DNA from: Anaerolineales bacterium UBA4826
GTDB lineage: Bacteria > Chloroflexota > Anaerolineae > UBA4142
DNA length: 33,890 nt
Direction: 5' to 3'
NCBI GenBank assembly: GCA_002400365.1
Contig: DHFK01000161.1
Location: forward strand, 3,513 to 37,402
In this document: positions 30,424-33,890 of the stretch, one piece after another
Numbering within the stretch: the first letter of the stretch is position 1
Layout of the letters: each line of letters opens with the position of its first letter
Notes under the pieces: model-generated
What the model saw: the letters and a program-made list of their open reading frames with translations, nothing else
What the model was told of the DNA's origin: nothing
The model's database searches: none
Translations under genes and position numbers: made by a program

Positions 30424-30891
30424 ATGAACCTGCGCGCAAGTATAACCGTTTTGGCGGTTGGCTTTACATTGGCGTGTCAAATCACTAATTTGCTGCCGTC
30501 GGCGACCCCAACGCCAACCCCCACACGCGCCTCAGCGACGCGAACCCTTCCGCCGCCGCCGATTCCACGCCCGCCGACGCCCGTGCCGCAGGTTGTCGTT
30601 CCCCCGACGCCGGTGCCGGAGCCGATCATGGGAACTGCCAGAGAGAATCTGCGCGTGCGCGCCTTGCCCTCTACCAGCGCGGCGATTTTGGATCGGCTGA
30701 ACAAAGGCGATCAATTTCAGGTTGTTGGGCGCACCGCGGCGCGTGACTGGCTGCAAATCCGTCTCCCGACGAACCCGAGCGCGCACGGGTGGGTTTCCGC
30801 TGAATTCGTAGACCTCACCGGTTCGCTGGACGCGCTCCCGATCGTGCAGCCCGGCGCGCCGCCGCCGCCGACGCCGCGGCGCTATCCGTGA
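30424..30891 (+). CDS. SH3b-domain lipoprotein
   Basis: The 155-aa product begins with a lipoprotein signal (MNLRASITVLAVGFTLAC, lipid Cys at 18). It is followed by about 50 residues of Pro/Thr/Ala spacer (TPTPTPTRASATRTLPPPPI and on), then a bacterial SH3 domain at about residues 70-130 (TARENLRVRALPSTSAAILD, GDQFQVVGRTAARDWLQIRL, HGWVSAEFVDL). A Pro-rich tail ends it. Such domains usually bind cell-wall or peptide ligands. It should sit on the outer face of the membrane. The start is ATG at 30424 with GAGGG seven bases before; the earlier in-frame ATG at 30373 adds only a polar stretch ahead of the signal. The next gene starts 13 bases on. Confidence 0.87.
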   Translation: MNLRASITVLAVGFTLACQITNLLPSATPTPTPTRASATRTLPPPPIPRPPTPVPQVVVPPTPVPEPIMGTARENLRVRALPSTSAAILDRLNKGDQFQVVGRTAARDWLQIRLPTNPSAHGWVSAEFVDLTGSLDALPIVQPGAPPPPTPRRYP

Positions 30892-30904
30892 CGCGCCCGA
30901 CGCG

Positions 30905-33238
30905 ATGCGTTATCGTCTGATCGCCGGGATCTTGGGCGTTGGCTTGATTCTGCTTACGGCGTGGACCGGGAAAAGTGATGCGGTTGATTCGCTCGCGATT
31001 CAGGACAATGCCGCTCTGCCTGCCGGCGCGCTGACGGGCTCGAATCCAATTGGTCAAACGTTTGTCTTTCACTACCCGCGCCTCCGCGCGATTGAAGTAC
31101 GCTGGGTCGTTTCCGCCGATCTGGCATACTCGAGCGCGAGTCGAATCGTGCTGCATCTGCGCCGCGCGAATAGTTCTTTCGATGCAGCCACAACCGCGCT
31201 GCCTCTGAGCGCGCTTCAGCCCGACGAGTACAGCAGATTCGAGTTTCCCCCCATCCCCGATTCGCAAAACCAAGCGTTCTATTTCTATGTTGACGCGGCG
31301 CAAGTCGAGATCACGCGCGGCTATGTTTCGCTGTGGGCAAGCGGCGCAGACGACTACCCCGACGGCGCGATGGACCTCGCCGGGCAGCCGACTGAGCGCG
31401 ACCTTGTCCTTCGCGCGTACTACGAACCCGACCTCGCGTTCTTGGCGCAGTCCTTTCAAGACACGCTGACCAAGTACTGGTCCGCGTTTGCCTTCGCTTT
31501 GCTTCTTCCCCTCCTGCTTGGTCTCGCGCTGGTGTTCCTCTGGAGCAGTCTCACTCCATTCGACTTGAGCGAAGGCGTAGCGTTGGCGAACGGACTGGGA
31601 CTCGGCGTGCTGTCAGCCGGCGCGTTCCTCGTGTTGGCTTTCGGCGTTTCGACTGAAAGACTCGTGGCAATCGTCGCGCTGGTTGTTGTGAGCGGTGTCG
31701 CCGCGCTCATCTTTCGCGCGCGCGCGGCGTTCGGCTTTTTCGCAATTCGCAATTCGCAATTCCGCAATTCCTCATTCTGGACCCTCGCCGCGCTCGCGCT
31801 CCTTTCGCTCGGCGTCGGGTTGCTGCAAATTCGCGATCTCGCGGTCCCGCTGTGGGTTGATTCGCCCGCGCACGCGGCGTTCATCCAGACGCTGGTCGAA
31901 TCCGCGCCGCTGCTGGCGAGCGCTTTCTATCACTTTGGTTTTCACACGCTCGCCGCGTTGATCGTGCGCCTGTCCGGTGTTTCGATTCCCGTAACGATGC
32001 TGGTACTCGGGCAATTGCTCATCACGCAAATCGGATTGGGTGCGTTCCTGCTTGCCAAACGATTGTCCGGCAGCGCGGCGGCTGGCTTGGCGAGCGCGGC
32101 CTGCGTGTGGTTTCTCTCGCCGACGCCGGCGTACTTTTTGACCTGGGGACGTTATCCGCTCTTGCTCGGCGCGGCGCTGCTGCCGCTTGCGCTCTTCGCG
32201 GCTGTCGTCTTGATCGAACAGCCGCGTTTGGATTGGCGCGTCCTTTTCTACGCGGCGATCTTGTGCGTCGGTATGTCGTTCGCGCACTTTCGTCTGATCT
32301 TGTTCTACGTCGTATTCCTGGTAGTGTATCTCGCGTTGCGCGCGCCGCGCCGCCCCGCCGCGCGGCGCGTTGCCGGGGTTCTCGGTGCGAGCGCGCTGCT
32401 GGGCTTGGTCTGGTTGGCGACGCTGTTCGCGCGCCACGTCAGCGCGGCGGATATTCTGAGGCAGAACGCCGGCGCGCAGATGATTGACGTCTCGACGGCG
32501 TTCGCGATTCTCCAATTGCAGCACGGGCGCGAGGTCATCGTGCTGACGGCGATCGGCGCGGCGATCGCCTTGCTGCGCCGCAGCCGAGTCGCGCTCGTCG
32601 TCCTGGTGTGGTTCGCGGTGCTGGTCGCGACGAGTCTCGTCGGGGGCGAGTTGATCGCGCCGTCGTTCGTGCTCCTCATGGGCTTTATGCCGGCGGCGTT
32701 GTTGATTGGCGATTTGGCGCGCGCGGTTATTGCCGATGCCGAGACGCGCGCGGGCTGGGTGATCGTCCTCGTCGTCGTCAGTTTGCTCGGCGCGCGCGAC
32801 ATGGCGTCTATCGTCAATCCCGCGACGATTCTTTACAGCCGCGCGGATGAGCCGGCGATGGCTTGGATCAAAACGCATACGCCGGGCGCGGCGCGGTTTC
32901 TGGTCAACTCATTCGATTGGTTTGAGGGCGCGTTCGTTCCTGCGGACGGCGGCGGTTGGATTCCTTACCTGGCACAACGCTCGGTCGTTTTTCTTGATGC
33001 GTCTTCGCAAGCCGCCGGCGCGGACGCTGCCGCGCTCGCGCGGTGGGTGGAATCGCAGCAGGTCACGTACGTCTATCTGGGGCGGCGCGCCGGCGTCTTG
33101 AGCAGAACATTTTTCGCGTGTCAGCCGGCGCGCTATACTCCGCGCTACGATCGCGACGGCGTCACGATCTTTAGTGTCAGGCAAGCGGGGGCGGCTGAGC
33201 AATCGGCGGTTCCACTGCGCGTTGATTGCGGACGCTGA
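30905..33238 (+). CDS. Large polytopic membrane protein, GT-C-like, unknown function
   Basis: The 777-aa product has a signal/anchor helix (residues 5-20) and an extracytoplasmic beta-rich domain (about 25-185). About 12-14 membrane helices follow (195 to about 640), then a C-terminal soluble domain (about 655-777, with MAWIKTHTPGAARFLVNSFD and WIPYLAQRSVVF). The layout is like GT-C glycosyltransferases and related uncharacterised proteins, with an acidic loop motif WVDSPAHAAFIQTL near 318 where such enzymes have their catalytic Asp. A glycosyltransferase role is inference only. No clear Shine-Dalgarno precedes the ATG, so coupling to the SH3 lipoprotein gene is likely. Residues about 278-290 (AIRNSQFRNSSF) are encoded by an iterated repeat. 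Confidence 0.72.
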   Translation: MRYRLIAGILGVGLILLTAWTGKSDAVDSLAIQDNAALPAGALTGSNPIGQTFVFHYPRLRAIEVRWVVSADLAYSSASRIVLHLRRANSSFDAATTALPLSALQPDEYSRFEFPPIPDSQNQAFYFYVDAAQVEITRGYVSLWASGADDYPDGAMDLAGQPTERDLVLRAYYEPDLAFLAQSFQDTLTKYWSAFAFALLLPLLLGLALVFLWSSLTPFDLSEGVALANGLGLGVLSAGAFLVLAFGVSTERLVAIVALVVVSGVAALIFRARAAFGFFAIRNSQFRNSSFWTLAALALLSLGVGLLQIRDLAVPLWVDSPAHAAFIQTLVESAPLLASAFYHFGFHTLAALIVRLSGVSIPVTMLVLGQLLITQIGLGAFLLAKRLSGSAAAGLASAACVWFLSPTPAYFLTWGRYPLLLGAALLPLALFAAVVLIEQPRLDWRVLFYAAILCVGMSFAHFRLILFYVVFLVVYLALRAPRRPAARRVAGVLGASALLGLVWLATLFARHVSAADILRQNAGAQMIDVSTAFAILQLQHGREVIVLTAIGAAIALLRRSRVALVVLVWFAVLVATSLVGGELIAPSFVLLMGFMPAALLIGDLARAVIADAETRAGWVIVLVVVSLLGARDMASIVNPATILYSRADEPAMAWIKTHTPGAARFLVNSFDWFEGAFVPADGGGWIPYLAQRSVVFLDASSQAAGADAAALARWVESQQVTYVYLGRRAGVLSRTFFACQPARYTPRYDRDGVTIFSVRQAGAAEQSAVPLRVDCGR
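31738..31782. repeat. AATTCGC-iterated repeat inside the membrane-protein gene
   Basis: The word AATTCGC/AATTCCGC is repeated four times in a row (CAATTCGCAATTCGCAATTC and on). It is read in frame as a polar loop between two membrane helices. It resembles the word-iterated repeats of the intergenic gaps. Confidence 0.6.
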
Positions 33239-33240
33239 GT

Positions 33241-33890
33241 TCAAGCAGCGCCTATCGCCGCCGTGACGGCTTCCTGGTCGCTCCACGGGTACTCGGTTGT
33301 GCCGAAACACATCGAACGTTCGTGCCCTTTGCCGGTGATGATGACCAGGTCGCCGGCTTGTGCCATTTTGATTGCGAACACAATTGCCTCTGCGCGATCG
33401 TTGACGATGAAATAATCCTCGCGTTCGCGCCGTCCCGCGCGCCGTAATCCTTCCGCAATCTGCGCGTTGATCGCGTCGAGCGATTCGGTGCGCGGGTCTT
33501 CCGCCGTCACCACGATTCTGTCCGCGAGTCTTCCCGCGATTTGGCCCATCAGCGCGCGTTTGCCAACGTCCCGCAAGCCCGCGCAGCCGAAGACGACGAT
33601 CACTCTGCCACGCGCAATCTCGCGCGCGGTTTCCAGCGCGACGCGCAGCGCGTTCGGCGTGTGCGCGAAATCTACGATGGCTGTGAACGGTTCATCCTGA
33701 GCGGAGTCGCAGGACTGCATCACTTGCATCCTGCCGACGATGCCGCGCACGCGCGCCACGCCCGCACGCATCGCGTCGAACGGCACGCGCCGCGCCATGC
33801 CCACGCCGATCGCCGCGAGAATGTTCGACACGTTGTAGCGTCCAATCAAGGGACTGGTAATGGGTAATTCGCCGTGCGGCGTGACGACGG
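33241..33890 (-). CDS. murE: MurE ligase (UDP-MurNAc-tripeptide synthetase), C-terminal part
   Basis: The frame is open to the window edge, so the 5' part is missing; about 216 codons are present. The order of blocks is that of MurE: LPITSPLIGRYNVSNILAAI, GIVGRM, FTAIVDFAHTPNAL, GRVIVVFGCAGLRDVGKRAL, DRIVVTAEDPRTESLDAI and ITGKGHE. MurE adds the third amino acid (diaminopimelate or lysine) to the cell-wall precursor. The usual diaminopimelate motif DNPR appears as AEDPR, so the amino acid is uncertain. The GRM to PFT segment is several residues longer than normal, because of an in-frame repeat at 33695-33714. The stop lies two bases from the end of the convergent membrane-protein gene. Confidence 0.9.
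   Translation of the reverse strand, partial: VVTPHGELPITSPLIGRYNVSNILAAIGVGMARRVPFDAMRAGVARVRGIVGRMQVMQSCDSAQDEPFTAIVDFAHTPNALRVALETAREIARGRVIVVFGCAGLRDVGKRALMGQIAGRLADRIVVTAEDPRTESLDAINAQIAEGLRRAGRREREDYFIVNDRAEAIVFAIKMAQAGDLVIITGKGHERSMCFGTTEYPWSDQEAVTAAIGAA
33695..33714. repeat. Dispersed-repeat word inside murE
   Basis: TCCTGAGCGGAGTCGCAGGA has TCCTG/CAGGA inverted ends and looks like the short repeat TCCTGAGCGGAGTCGAAGGA that recurs in intergenic DNA of many bacterial genomes. It is read in frame as SCDSAQD in MurE. Confidence 0.6.

Noticed and set aside
31772..32878. Minus-strand frame of 368 codons inside the membrane-protein gene
   Set aside because: It is extremely Arg/Gln/Asp-rich with no domain. 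It is a shadow of the hydrophobic plus-strand protein.

Overview
The window is 33.9 kb of GC-rich, densely coding bacterial DNA. It holds about 30 genes on both strands, with no rRNA, tRNA, CRISPR array or recognisable transposase. The gene content suggests a member of the Chloroflexota (Anaerolineae-like), probably from a metagenome. The clues are several cobalamin-binding radical SAM genes, Uma2, PIN, DUF2442 and DUF5678-type small genes, a DUF5679 zinc-ribbon gene, a DUF2227 membrane protein, an M32 carboxypeptidase, Pro/Thr-rich lipoproteins, and many short iterated-word inverted repeats between genes. This assignment is an inference; no marker-gene search could be run.

Layout. (1) 1-8147, mostly minus strand: endonuclease IV; a divergent Phd/DUF5678-type antitoxin followed by the remnant of an aspartyl protease; a threonine-to-glycine operon (tdh, kbl and an ornithine-cyclodeaminase-family gene); two alpha/beta hydrolases; and a small Cys-motif protein next to a PIG-L-like protein whose metal site looks degenerate. 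(2) 8148-19766, plus strand: an aldehyde dehydrogenase, a metallophosphoesterase and five radical SAM genes (four of BchE-like/B12-binding architecture, one SPASM-like). They are interspersed with a frameshifted DUF2442 gene, a 68-aa orphan, a frameshifted Uma2 gene and a coiled-coil/PIN toxin-antitoxin-like pair. The last PIN gene overlaps the last radical SAM gene by ATGA. (3) 19736-24699, minus strand: a Vps62-related protein, a MoaD-MoaE fusion, pnp and rpsO. (4) 24841-27429, plus strand: a LysE-type exporter, a DUF5679 protein and an M1-type metallopeptidase lipoprotein. (5) 27464-30194, minus strand: a Phd/RelE-type toxin-antitoxin pair with a clear promoter and operator, M32 carboxypeptidase, and a DUF2227 membrane protein. 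(6) 30424-33238, plus strand: an SH3-domain lipoprotein and a large polytopic membrane protein. (7) The minus-strand 3' part of murE, which runs off the window end.

The signals most worth following are these. The pnp leader carries a nested inverted repeat whose outer arm is an 8-nt perfect complement of the pnp Shine-Dalgarno region. Dispersed-repeat-like DNA lies in frame inside three coding sequences (the MoaD-MoaE linker, a membrane-protein loop and murE). The PIG-L protein has lost the usual metal ligands. The radical SAM cluster is wired to toxin-antitoxin-like genes by overlaps. Start codons were chosen from visible Shine-Dalgarno sites. In several genes (nfo, phd, the OCD gene, lysE, moaDE, rpsO) the longest reading frame is clearly too long.
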